64,000 bases of DNA. Source: Rhodococcus pseudokoreensis. Its GTDB lineage: Bacteria; Actinomycetota; Actinomycetes; Mycobacteriales; Mycobacteriaceae. The stretch covers positions 4,526,001 through 4,590,000 of the forward strand of contig NZ_CP070619.1 in the NCBI RefSeq assembly GCF_017068395.1. The letters are read 5' to 3'. The notes under the pieces were generated by a model. The model had not been told where the DNA came from, did no database searches, and saw only the letters and a program-made list of their open reading frames with translations. This document shows, piece by piece, positions 40,556 to 50,781 of this stretch. A program made the translations under genes and the position numbers. The stretch's first letter is position 1, and every line of letters starts with the position of its first letter.

Positions 40556-41800
40556 ATGACCACCACTCCACGACTGCGCGTGCCTGCCTTCGTCAGCGTC
40601 GCGGTCCTCGCATTCATCGCGATCTCTGCGGACGGGTACGACCTCGCCATCTTCGGTGCCGCGATACCGGACCTCCTCGCCGATCCCGATTGGGGACTCA
40701 CCCCGGCCCGGATCGGGGTGATCGCCAGCACCGCCATCGTGGGCATGTGCCTCGGGTCGATCGCGGCCGGGGTGCTTGCCGACCGCTTCGGTGCACGCCG
40801 CCTCTTCCTCGCCTGCGTCACGTGGTTCTCGGTCGGCATGATCTTCTGCGCCGCCGCCCCGACCGCGGAACTCCTGGGCATCGCCCGCTTCGTCGCGGGA
40901 GTCGGCCTCGGAGGCCTGGGCCCGGCGGCCATCGCACTGACGATGAGCGTCGCACCGCACGACCGGCGGAACTTCCTCAACGGGGTTATGCTGACCGGAC
41001 TTCCGGTCGGCGGCATCGTGGCGGCGCTCAGCGCGCTGGCCTTCCTCGACGGCGGCGGCTGGCGGGCGGTGTTCCTCATCGGTGGGGTGATCCCGCTGCT
41101 GACCGTCGTGCCGATCGGGGCGGCGAAGCTGAAGACGTGGGCACCGGACAGCGTCGTTTCGACCACCGTATCCCGGCAGAATGTGGGCGTCTCGCTGTGC
41201 GCGCTGCTCGGTGACGGGGGCGCACGGGCCCTCGCCGGTTTCGTCGTGGTCACCGGGTGCTGCCAGGTCCTGTCCTATGGACTGCTCACCTGGTTGCCGC
41301 AGATCATGAAGTCGTCCGGGTACTCCCTCGGCTCGTCGCTGGTGTTCCTGATCGTCTTCAGCATCGGGGCGATGGCCGGCAGCGCGACCGGTTCCTGGGC
41401 CGCGGACCAGATGGGCGGGCGCCGCGTCACCATTGCGGGCTTCGCGATCGGCGCCGTCGCGATCTTCGGACTCTCGATGCATTTGCCGCAACCGATCCTC
41501 TACCTGTCCCTGTTCCTCGCCGGCGCAGGCACCGTCGGGATTCAGCCGGTCGTGTACGGGTTCGCCGCACTTTACTTCCCGGCGAACGTGCGCGGCAGCG
41601 CGCTCGGATTCATCGGGGGCATCGGCCGGATCGGCGGCGTGTGCGGGCCGATTCTCGGCGGAGTTCTCGCGGGACTCCCTGCGCTGGCGAATTTCTCGGT
41701 GTTCGCGGGCATCGCCGCGTTCGCGTCGCTGCTCAGTCTCGCCGTTCTCACGAGTCGCCGCCACGAGCCCGCGCCGATTAACACGACCGTACCGGTCTGA
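40556..41800 (+). CDS. MFS transporter of the aromatic acid:H+ symporter (AAHS) type
   Basis: A 414-residue, 12-helix major facilitator. The first helix carries ADGYDLAIFGAAIPDLL, the DGxDxxxxG signature of aromatic acid symporters, and the loop after helix 2 has the MFS motif GVLADRFGARRLFLA. A second loop motif is ADQMGGRRVT. It sits six bases after the SnoaL gene and would import the pathway's aromatic acid substrate. Confidence 0.9.
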   Translation: MTTTPRLRVPAFVSVAVLAFIAISADGYDLAIFGAAIPDLLADPDWGLTPARIGVIASTAIVGMCLGSIAAGVLADRFGARRLFLACVTWFSVGMIFCAAAPTAELLGIARFVAGVGLGGLGPAAIALTMSVAPHDRRNFLNGVMLTGLPVGGIVAALSALAFLDGGGWRAVFLIGGVIPLLTVVPIGAAKLKTWAPDSVVSTTVSRQNVGVSLCALLGDGGARALAGFVVVTGCCQVLSYGLLTWLPQIMKSSGYSLGSSLVFLIVFSIGAMAGSATGSWAADQMGGRRVTIAGFAIGAVAIFGLSMHLPQPILYLSLFLAGAGTVGIQPVVYGFAALYFPANVRGSALGFIGGIGRIGGVCGPILGGVLAGLPALANFSVFAGIAAFASLLSLAVLTSRRHEPAPINTTVPV

Positions 41801-41838
41801 GAACCCCTCTTCCCGAAAACTACACAAGGAGTACAGAC

Positions 41839-42690
41839 ATGAGGATCGCCAACATCGACGGACGGCTCGCCCTCGCGGCCGGGAACGGCTATATCGACGT
41901 CGAACAGGCCAGTGGCGGCGCGTTCGGAGCAGACCCGCAGGCCGTCTACGACGTCTGGGCCGAGTTCACGAACTGGGCGGCCCGCCTGGACACCAGCGGC
42001 CACCCGGTGATCGGGGTGACCGAACAGACGCTGTGGGGTCCGCCGGTGCCCCGGCCGCGGCAAGTGTTCGCCATCGGCCTCAACTACCACGATCACGCCG
42101 CCGAGTCGGGACTCGAAAGTCCCGCCGTTCCACCGGTGTTCACCAAATTCCCCACCAGCCTCACCGGACACGGCCAGCCCGTCGCCCTGCCCGCCGACAC
42201 CGTCGACTGGGAGGTAGAACTCGTCGCGGTCATCGGCACCCGATGCGACTACGTCGACGCCGCCGACGCGTGGGACCGTATCGCCGGCGTGACCGTCGGC
42301 CAGGACCTGTCCGAACGGGGACTGCAACTGGCCGGACCGGCACCGCAGTTCTCCCTCGGCAAGTCGTACCGCGGTTTCGCGCCCATCGGCCCCGAATTGG
42401 TGACCGTCGACGAACTGCCCGACCGGGACGATCTCGAGATCGGTTGCGCACTCGACGGCGGCGAGGTCCTCCAGAAGGGCCGCACCTCGGACCTGATCTT
42501 CAGCGTCCCCCAACTGGTCGCGCACCTGTCGGCGGTGTGCCCGCTGCTGCCCGGCGATCTGATCTTCACCGGCACCCCCTCGGGTGTCGGCGGAGCACGC
42601 AAGCCACCGAAGTTCCTGCGGCCCGGCGACGTCCTCACCAGTTGGATCGAAGGCGTCGGGACCCTCCGCAACACCATGACTGCGCCCTGA
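41839..42690 (+). CDS. Fumarylacetoacetate hydrolase family protein
   Basis: A 283-residue FAH-family hydrolase or hydratase with a strong AAGGAG site. It has the family core: VFAIGLNYHDHAAESG, PPVFTKFPTSLTGHG, DWEVELVAVIG with the metal-binding acidic residues, GVTVGQDLSERG, LGKSYRGFAPIGP and IFTGTPSGVG. Such enzymes split ring-opened dicarbonyl products into smaller acids or act as the hydratase of meta-cleavage pathways. Its place after the extradiol dioxygenase fits this step. Confidence 0.9.
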   Translation: MRIANIDGRLALAAGNGYIDVEQASGGAFGADPQAVYDVWAEFTNWAARLDTSGHPVIGVTEQTLWGPPVPRPRQVFAIGLNYHDHAAESGLESPAVPPVFTKFPTSLTGHGQPVALPADTVDWEVELVAVIGTRCDYVDAADAWDRIAGVTVGQDLSERGLQLAGPAPQFSLGKSYRGFAPIGPELVTVDELPDRDDLEIGCALDGGEVLQKGRTSDLIFSVPQLVAHLSAVCPLLPGDLIFTGTPSGVGGARKPPKFLRPGDVLTSWIEGVGTLRNTMTAP

Positions 42691-42719
42691 CCGCACCCAC
42701 GACCATCGCAAGGACTGGG

Positions 42720-44714
42720 ATGAACACCCTTTCGACCACCACCACCGGCGCTGCGCCGGAACCGATCTGGACACCGGACCCCGAGCGGGTGGCGCGGGCA
42801 CGGATCACCGAATTCGCCGACTTCGCCGCCGCCCGCACCGGTGCGGTCTACCCGGACTACCACGACCTCTGGAACTTCTCCGTCGAGGAACCGTCCGCCT
42901 TCTGGTCGGCGGTGTGGGACTTCTTCGACATCGCCGCCGACGGCGACGCCGGCGAGGTGCTCACCGACGCCGCCATGCCGGGTGCCCGGTGGTTCCCCGG
43001 GACCCGGCTCAACTACACCGAACACGCGCTGCGCCATGGTGACTCGCCCGAGGCCGCGATCATCTCCATCGCCGAGGACGGCGTCACCACCGAGATCAGC
43101 TGGACGCAACTGCGCCGGCAGGTCGCCGCCGTCGCGGCGTGGCTGCGCGAGCAGGGTGTCGGGGTGGGCGACCGCGTCGTCGGCTATCTTCCCAACACGT
43201 TCCACGCCGTCGTCGCGTTCCTCGCGACCGCGGGGATCGGAGCGGTGTGGTCCGCCTGCGGCCAGGACTACGGGGCGTCGGGTGCCGCGTCCCGTTTCGC
43301 CCAACTCGACCCGGTGATCCTCGTCGCCGCCGACGGATACCGGTGGAACGGTCGCGTTCACGACCGCCGCGGTGACGTCGCCGACCTCGTTCGGCAACTG
43401 CCCACCCTCCGCAGCACGGTGCACGTCCCCGTACTCGGACTGCTCCTCGATGTCGACGACGCGCAGCACGTGCCCTGGGACGAGGTGACTGCCGCCGACG
43501 CCGAACCGGACTTCGTGCGCGTCGAATTCGATGCGCCCCTGTGGGTGCTGTTCTCCTCGGGCACGACCGGACTGCCGAAGGGGATTGTGCACGGACACGG
43601 CGGCGTGATCCTCGACCACCACAAACTGCTGGGATTACACAACGATCTTCGGGCCGGGGAGCGGTTCTTCTGGTACACGACCCCCAACTGGATGATGTGG
43701 AACATGGTCGTCTCGGGTCTTCTGGTCGGCGCCACCATCGTCCTGTACGACGGCAGTCCCGCCCACCCGGATCCGCAGCGGCTGTGGGACATCGCCGCCG
43801 AGCACCGCGTCAGCGTCCTCGGGCTGAGTCCCGGCTACCTGCTCGGTTGCGCGAAGGCCGGTCTCGAACCCGGACGCGACCTCGACCTGCGCGCGCTGCG
43901 ACTCATCGGATCCACGGGTGCACCCCTGCCGCCGCAGTCCTATCAGTGGGTCCGCGATCACGTCGGGGACCGCGTGCAGGTGGCCTCGACCAGCGGTGGC
44001 ACCGATGTCGTCAGTGGCTTCGCGGGCAGCGCACCCACGACCGCGGTGTGGCCGGGCGAGATCTCCGCACCGCTGCTGGGGGTGGCGCTCGCCGCGTGGG
44101 ATGCCGACGGCACTCCGGTCGTCGACGAGGTCGGGGAACTCGTCGTCACCACACCGATGCCGTCGATGCCGATCTACTTCTGGAACGACCCCGACGGCAC
44201 GCGCTATCGCGACGCGTACTTCGGCACGTACCCCGGTGTGTGGCGGCACGGCGACTGGGTCACGGTCACCGCACGCGGCAGCGTCGTCATCTCCGGCCGG
44301 TCCGATTCCACCCTCAACCGGCAGGGAGTGCGCCTGGGCAGCGCAGACGTCTACGACGTCGTCGAGGATCTCCCGGAGATCCGGGAGGCGCTGGTGATCG
44401 GTGCCGAACTCGCTGACGGCGGCTACTGGATGCCGCTGTTCGTGGTTCTCGCCGACGAAACCGACCTCGACGATGAACTTCGCGAACGCATCGTCGCGGC
44501 CATCGGCACCCAGGCCTCCCCCCGCCACGTCCCCGACGAAATCATCGCCGTCCCCGCCATCCCGCACACCCGGACCGGCAAGAAACTCGAGGTGCCGATC
44601 AAACGGCTGCTGCAGGGCGCACCGATAGAGAAGGTCGTCGGCAGCGACACCGTCGACGACTCCGCATCCCTGCAGTACTTCACCCGGTTCGTTCCCCGAA
44701 AGGTGCAGTCGTGA
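42720..44714 (+). CDS. Acetoacetyl-CoA-synthetase-like acyl-CoA ligase
   Basis: A 664-residue AMP-forming ligase of the AacS branch of the ACS family. The N-terminal part (YHDLWNFSVEEPSAFWSAVW, then MPGARWFPGTRLNYTEHAL) is typical of acetoacetyl-CoA and acetyl-CoA synthetases. The P-loop is FSSGTTGLPKGIVHGHGG near 280, and the hinge and Lys regions are VVISGRSDSTLNRQGVRLG and HTRTGKKLEVPIKRLL. It would activate a keto acid, possibly acetoacetate or a related acid released by the FAH-family step. Confidence 0.9.
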   Translation: MNTLSTTTTGAAPEPIWTPDPERVARARITEFADFAAARTGAVYPDYHDLWNFSVEEPSAFWSAVWDFFDIAADGDAGEVLTDAAMPGARWFPGTRLNYTEHALRHGDSPEAAIISIAEDGVTTEISWTQLRRQVAAVAAWLREQGVGVGDRVVGYLPNTFHAVVAFLATAGIGAVWSACGQDYGASGAASRFAQLDPVILVAADGYRWNGRVHDRRGDVADLVRQLPTLRSTVHVPVLGLLLDVDDAQHVPWDEVTAADAEPDFVRVEFDAPLWVLFSSGTTGLPKGIVHGHGGVILDHHKLLGLHNDLRAGERFFWYTTPNWMMWNMVVSGLLVGATIVLYDGSPAHPDPQRLWDIAAEHRVSVLGLSPGYLLGCAKAGLEPGRDLDLRALRLIGSTGAPLPPQSYQWVRDHVGDRVQVASTSGGTDVVSGFAGSAPTTAVWPGEISAPLLGVALAAWDADGTPVVDEVGELVVTTPMPSMPIYFWNDPDGTRYRDAYFGTYPGVWRHGDWVTVTARGSVVISGRSDSTLNRQGVRLGSADVYDVVEDLPEIREALVIGAELADGGYWMPLFVVLADETDLDDELRERIVAAIGTQASPRHVPDEIIAVPAIPHTRTGKKLEVPIKRLLQGAPIEKVVGSDTVDDSASLQYFTRFVPRKVQS

Positions 44715-45655
44715 CTTCCGGCGCGCAGGCACTGGTCGACGTGCACCCGCATTTCGTCACCGACCGCTACGTCACCGCGGCCCGCGCCGCCGGACACCAC
44801 CAGCCCGACGGCATGCCGGGCTGGCCGAGTTGGAACGTCGCCGACCACCTCGCCCTGATGGACGAGGGCGGCATCGGCACCGCGATGCTGTCCGTGTCGT
44901 CACCCGGGACGCACTTCGGTGACGACCGCGCCGCCCGAGACCTCACCCGCGAGGTCAACGAATATGCCGCGGACCTGGTGCGCCGGCACCCCGGACGGTT
45001 CGGGCATTTCGCGAGCCTGCCCCTGCCCGACGTCGACAGTGCACTGCTCGAAATCGGCTATGCGCTCGATGTTCTGGGCTCCGACGGGGTCGCGGTCGAA
45101 ACGAACGCCCACGGCCTGTATCTCGGCGACACCCGGTTCGACCCGGTCTGGGTCGAACTCGACCGTCGCCGGGCCGTCGTCTTCGTGCACCCCACGTCGC
45201 CGCCCGGCCACGAGTCCGTGTCGCTGGGACGGCCCCGGCCGATGCTCGAGTTCGTCTTCGACTCCGCCCGAGCGGTCAGCGACCTGGTGTTCACCGGCGT
45301 CCTGCTGCGGTACCCGAACATCGAATGGGTCTTCACCCACGGCGGCGGCGCCCTGCCGTTGCTCGCCGACCGGATGGAACTGTTCCGTGGGCTGCTCCCG
45401 GGACACGACCCGAGTGTCCCGCCGGTGCCGGATCAGCTGCGCCGGCTGTGGTTCGACCTGGCCGGCACCCCGCTCCCTTACCAGATTCCCGCCCTGACGG
45501 CCGCATTCGGATCCGACCGCGTTCTCTACGGCAGCGACTACTGCTGGACCCCCGCATCCGCGACGGCCCACCAGCTCGCGTCCGTCGACACCTGGCGCAC
45601 GGTGACCACGGACAACGCCCACCGGCTGTTCCCTCGGCTCGCCGCCCACCACTGA
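44711..45655 (+). CDS. Amidohydrolase-2 family protein (ACMSD/resorcylate decarboxylase-like)
   Basis: A 314-residue metal-dependent barrel. The N-terminal DVHPHFV replaces HxH with HPH, as in the ACMSD clan, then VFVHPTSP, FTHGGGALPLL and YGSDYCWTP supply the remaining His and Asp ligands. Members are often non-oxidative decarboxylases of aromatic or semialdehyde acids, or lactone hydrolases. GTG 44711 overlaps the previous stop. It is the last gene of the operon; a 5-bp stem (45667-45679) follows shortly after and may help termination. Confidence 0.87.
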   Translation: MTSGAQALVDVHPHFVTDRYVTAARAAGHHQPDGMPGWPSWNVADHLALMDEGGIGTAMLSVSSPGTHFGDDRAARDLTREVNEYAADLVRRHPGRFGHFASLPLPDVDSALLEIGYALDVLGSDGVAVETNAHGLYLGDTRFDPVWVELDRRRAVVFVHPTSPPGHESVSLGRPRPMLEFVFDSARAVSDLVFTGVLLRYPNIEWVFTHGGGALPLLADRMELFRGLLPGHDPSVPPVPDQLRRLWFDLAGTPLPYQIPALTAAFGSDRVLYGSDYCWTPASATAHQLASVDTWRTVTTDNAHRLFPRLAAHH

Positions 45656-47140
<1,485 letters not shown>

Positions 47141-47176
47141 GGGGTGCCGATCAGCACCCCTCGGGGGACTATTCGC

Positions 47177-48043
47177 ATGGCGGGCACTCGAAGGACGCTG
47201 GGACTCGAAAAACCGACCACCCGAACAAGTCCCTCGACCGAATGGAACCCCCGCATGCCCCGCATCCTCGGCACCACCGTCCGCGACACGCACGAACACG
47301 ATCCGCCGGGCTCCGTCTCGCCCGCAGTCTCACCCGCCATCGAATCCGTTCCGAAACCGGTCCGTCACCACTGGACCTTCGCGCGGATCGGCCTGTACCT
47401 GCTGCTCGCGTCCCTGCCGCTACTGGCGATCTCTGCGCAGGTGTTCGGCGTCGTGCCGATGAACACCACCGGTGCGCTGGTGATCATTCCGCTCGCAACG
47501 TCCCTCGCCGTGCTGTGCGTGTTCGCGCCGCACCCGATCGACCGCATCGTCGGCCACGGCCTCGGCTGGGGAATGTTCGCGTGTCTGGCCTATGACGCCT
47601 TCCGCCTCGACACCGTGTACCTGCTCGGCCTGTGGGGCGACTTCATCCCGAAGATGGGCACCTGGCTCCACTCGGGAACCGACACGCGGACCGGCGCGAT
47701 CGTCGGCTACCTGTGGCGCTACTTCGGCGACGGCGGCGGAATCGGCATCGCCTTCTTCCTCATCGCCCTCGCGCTCGGCCTCCAGCACCGGTCCAGTCGC
47801 ACCGTTCTCCTCGCGTTCGTCACGTTCGCGGTGTTCCCGGTCTGGGCCGGGCTGATCGGCACGGTCGCGCTGTCGGACCGCGGTCAGCGCGACATGTTCC
47901 CGCTGACGCCGACGACGATCACCCTGTCGCTGATCGGGCACCTGATCTTCGGCCTGGTGCTGGGTCTCGGCTTCCTGCGGGCCCGGGGTCGCCTCGCGCA
48001 GCACTGGCCCTGGCCGCCGCTGCTCCCCGTCCGCTCCCGCTGA
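47177..48043 (+). CDS. Multi-pass membrane protein of unknown function
   Basis: About 288 residues. After a polar N-terminus of 40-65 residues come about six hydrophobic helices, the first WTFARIGLYLLLASLPLLA, others around NTTGALVIIPLATSLAVL, GIGIAFFLIALALGL and LIGHLIFGLVLGLGF. A periplasmic-type loop (GDFIPKMGTWLHSG) lies in the middle. The start is uncertain: ATG 47177 has GGGGGAC upstream, while ATG 47255 and 47144 are also in frame. No family recognised. It converges on an MFS gene across a strong palindrome. Confidence 0.75.
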   Translation: MAGTRRTLGLEKPTTRTSPSTEWNPRMPRILGTTVRDTHEHDPPGSVSPAVSPAIESVPKPVRHHWTFARIGLYLLLASLPLLAISAQVFGVVPMNTTGALVIIPLATSLAVLCVFAPHPIDRIVGHGLGWGMFACLAYDAFRLDTVYLLGLWGDFIPKMGTWLHSGTDTRTGAIVGYLWRYFGDGGGIGIAFFLIALALGLQHRSSRTVLLAFVTFAVFPVWAGLIGTVALSDRGQRDMFPLTPTTITLSLIGHLIFGLVLGLGFLRARGRLAQHWPWPPLLPVRSR

Positions 48044-48098
48044 CCCCCACGTGAGTGGCAAAGCGTGCCCGGGCACACTTTGCCACTCACCTGGGGGT
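48043..48098. terminator. 56-bp near-perfect palindrome between convergent genes
   Basis: Arms of 21 bp (48043-48063 and 48078-48098) pair with one mismatch, and the 14-base centre contains the palindrome GTGCCCGGGCAC, so almost the whole element can fold into one hairpin. The arm core is GTGAGTGGCAAAG. It overlaps the stop codons of both flanking genes and would terminate from both sides. No T-run follows. The shape also suits a dispersed REP-like element. Confidence 0.75.
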
Positions 48099-49262
48099 GA
48101 GGTGCGGATCCGTCGCCTTCCGGCTCACGGCCACGGACGGCAGCATCAGTAATGCCGCCCCCGCGAAACAGGCGGCGTAGCCGATGTGCGGCGCGAGGAG
48201 TGAGATGACGAACGGCACGGCGAAGCCGATGTAGATCAGGCAGTAGAACACCGCCACGGTCTGCGCGAGTTCGTCTTCCGGCGCCAGCTTCTCGACGGAC
48301 GCGAGTCCCGACCCGAGCAGGATGCCGTAGCAGGATCCGAGCAGGAAGGCCGCGACGACGATCGCGGCGACCGACAGCGCGCCGCCGGTATAGGCAGCCA
48401 CGGTCGCGGCGCCGAAACCGAGCACCCCGAGCAGGATGCCGACGCGGATCCCGGCGTCGTCGTCCTGCTCCGACCACCGTTTGGCCCACGGCTGGATCAC
48501 CGCCCCGGTGATCAGGGTCAGTGCCGCGACGAGACCGGTGAACGCCACCGACGTGGAGCGCAGTGACTCGGAGACGAGCGGCGGAAGCGTCGCGAACGAC
48601 ACGGTCGCCACCCCGAACACCCACGGCGCCCAGGGCGCGATGCCCAACCGGAACCGGGAGGTGGCGAGCGCCGACAGGGGCTTGGCGACGAGGTCCGTCG
48701 CGCGGGCCCGCGCATCGGGCACCGACCACACCAGGGCCAGCGCCCCGACCATCAACACGATGTGCACCAGATACGGGAGCAGTTCCGGCGCGGGGAGCCA
48801 CTGCGCGATCAGGCCCGCGAACAGGGCTCCGCAACCGAAGCCCGCCGACAACGACACCGCCGCGCGGCGCGCACCCGCCCCGGCTTGCGACGTGGAGCTG
48901 AGTTCCTTCATCCAGGCGGTGCCGGCGCCGAACGCCATGCCGGAGGCGAGTCCGGCCAGCACCCGTCCCAGATAGAGCAGGTCGGGGACGGCGGCTCCCG
49001 CGATCAGGACGAGGGAGGAGACGATGCCGACGGGGATCATCGGGCGGATCACCGCTCGCCGGCCGAACCGGTCGGACACGCGCCCGAAGTACAGCAGCGC
49101 AGGGATCAGCCCGACGACATACGACGCGAGCATCGCGGTGAACGAACCGCTCCCGAGACCGAGTTGCTCGCGGTAGACCAGCTGCATCGGGGCGAACTGG
49201 TTGGCTCCCCAGCTGACCGCGAACAGCGCGAAGGCAAGGCGGACCCAGGGCGAGAGCATCAT
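48087..49262 (-). CDS. MFS transporter
   Basis: A 391-residue, 12-helix major facilitator. The helix 2-3 loop has LYFGRVSDRFGRRAVIRP, the DRxGRR signature. The repeat in the second half is weaker. Helices contain many small residues, with GAGTAWMKELSS at mid-protein. ATG 49262 and 49259 are adjacent starts. It is divergent from an amidase gene with 139 bp between. The substrate is not evident; the sequence lacks the AAHS signature seen in the other MFS here. Confidence 0.88.
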   Translation of the reverse strand: MMLSPWVRLAFALFAVSWGANQFAPMQLVYREQLGLGSGSFTAMLASYVVGLIPALLYFGRVSDRFGRRAVIRPMIPVGIVSSLVLIAGAAVPDLLYLGRVLAGLASGMAFGAGTAWMKELSSTSQAGAGARRAAVSLSAGFGCGALFAGLIAQWLPAPELLPYLVHIVLMVGALALVWSVPDARARATDLVAKPLSALATSRFRLGIAPWAPWVFGVATVSFATLPPLVSESLRSTSVAFTGLVAALTLITGAVIQPWAKRWSEQDDDAGIRVGILLGVLGFGAATVAAYTGGALSVAAIVVAAFLLGSCYGILLGSGLASVEKLAPEDELAQTVAVFYCLIYIGFAVPFVISLLAPHIGYAACFAGAALLMLPSVAVSRKATDPHLTPR

Positions 49263-49401
49263 CCGATCCTCCCAGAACCGGTAGCGCGGCGAAGTATCAA
49301 CTCTTCACAGGTCGGGCCCCGCATTCCTGTGCACACTGGCCGTGTGCGGCGGGCCCGGGGATGTCTAGCGTCGACCTCTGAGCACGAGCCGAGGAGGACA
49401 T

Positions 49402-50763
49402 GTGTGGGGTAACGACGGCAGTTGGGTCGGCTCGGACGCGCACGCGATCGCCCGCGCCGTGACCGGCGGGGAGGTGTCCGCGAGCCAGGTGCTCGACGAC
49501 CACCTGGCGCACATCAAGGCGCGGAACCCGGAGCTGAACGCCGTCGTCACCGTCGCCGAGGACCAGGCGATCCGGGCCGCCGACGACCTCGACACCCGGA
49601 TCGGCCGAGGTGAGGACGTCGGACCGCTGGCCGGGGTGCCGTTCACGGTGAAGGACCTCATCGCGACCGCGGGGGTCCGGACGACGGCGGGTTCGCGCGC
49701 GCTCGAGCACAACGTGCCGCGCGTCGACGCCCCCGCGGTGGCCGCGATGAGGGCGGCCGGCGCGATCCTCGTCGGCAAGACGAACACCCCGGAGTTCGGG
49801 GCCAGCGGTCTCACGCACAACGACCTGTTCGGGTACACCGTGAACCCACTCCGGCCCGACGGGGTTCCCCGCTCGCCCGGCGGTTCGAGCGGCGGCGAGG
49901 CGGCGGCGATCGCGTCCGGGATGAGCGTGGTCGGTCTCGGCACCGACTTCGGCGGGTCGGTGCGCTGGCCCGCACACTGCACGGGACTGCGCTCCGTCCG
50001 CCCGACCGTCGGCCGGGTCGACCCCGACGGCCAGTATCCCGGCGTCGCGTCGGGCGATCACCTGCTGACCAATCCGGCGACCATGCACGGCACGCTGCAG
50101 ACGATCGGTCCGATGGTGCGGACGCTGGACGACGCGGCCCTCGTGCTGCGGGTGCTCTCGTCCCGGCAGTACCGGTGGACCGACCCGGGCACGGTGGACC
50201 TCTCCCGTCTCGACGTCACGTGGGCGCCCGGTGAGGGGACCGTCCCGGTGGACGAGGAGATCGTCGCGGCCGTCGCCGGTGCCGCCCGGCAACTCGGTGC
50301 CCGCCCGTACCGGGGTGCGGCGCTGGCGGAGGGGAACGACCTGTTCGGGTCGCTGCGGTCCGTCGAAACCCACACCGACATTGCAGAACTCGGCACCGGA
50401 TTCGGGAAAGACATCGCCGCGATGCTCGCCGCCGGGCGGGACGTGGACCGGCGCGGGGTCGAACGGCTGTGGGCGCGGCGATCGGAACTGGTGCACCGGT
50501 TGCTCGGCGAGATGGGGGACGTCCTGATCCTCCCCGTCGCCTCGATTCCGGCGCCCCCGCTCGGCCAAGAACTGTTCGACGTCGGTGGGCAGTCGCTGAC
50601 CTGGGCTCAGGCCCTGGCGAGTTGCCGCGCGGTCAGTGTGACGGGCCTGCCGTCCGTCGTCGTCCCGGTGGGAAACACCCGGTCCGGGTTGCCGATCGGC
50701 GTGCAGGTGGTCGCGCGGCCGTGGTGCGAGCACGTTGCACTGGCCGTGGCCGCCCGGTTGTGA
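49402..50763 (+). CDS. Amidase signature family enzyme
   Basis: A 453-residue amidase. The Ser-cisSer-Lys triad is visible: Lys in FTVKDLIATAG near 80, and the two serines in SPGGSSGGEAAAIASGMSV near 155-180, with GTDFGGSVRWPAHCTG following. Such enzymes hydrolyse carboxamides to acid and ammonia. GTG 49402 has a strong GAGGAGGA five bases upstream; the overlapping ATG 49400 is out of frame. The gene is alone on this strand, facing a CoA-transferase gene. Confidence 0.9.
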   Translation: MWGNDGSWVGSDAHAIARAVTGGEVSASQVLDDHLAHIKARNPELNAVVTVAEDQAIRAADDLDTRIGRGEDVGPLAGVPFTVKDLIATAGVRTTAGSRALEHNVPRVDAPAVAAMRAAGAILVGKTNTPEFGASGLTHNDLFGYTVNPLRPDGVPRSPGGSSGGEAAAIASGMSVVGLGTDFGGSVRWPAHCTGLRSVRPTVGRVDPDGQYPGVASGDHLLTNPATMHGTLQTIGPMVRTLDDAALVLRVLSSRQYRWTDPGTVDLSRLDVTWAPGEGTVPVDEEIVAAVAGAARQLGARPYRGAALAEGNDLFGSLRSVETHTDIAELGTGFGKDIAAMLAAGRDVDRRGVERLWARRSELVHRLLGEMGDVLILPVASIPAPPLGQELFDVGGQSLTWAQALASCRAVSVTGLPSVVVPVGNTRSGLPIGVQVVARPWCEHVALAVAARL

Positions 50764-50781
50764 GGCGACCACGGCCGCGCG

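Noticed and set aside
39677..41827. Minus-strand open frame of 716 codons opposite the MFS transporter
   Set aside because: Low-complexity Arg/Glu/His-rich text and no domain, while the plus strand encodes clear enzymes.
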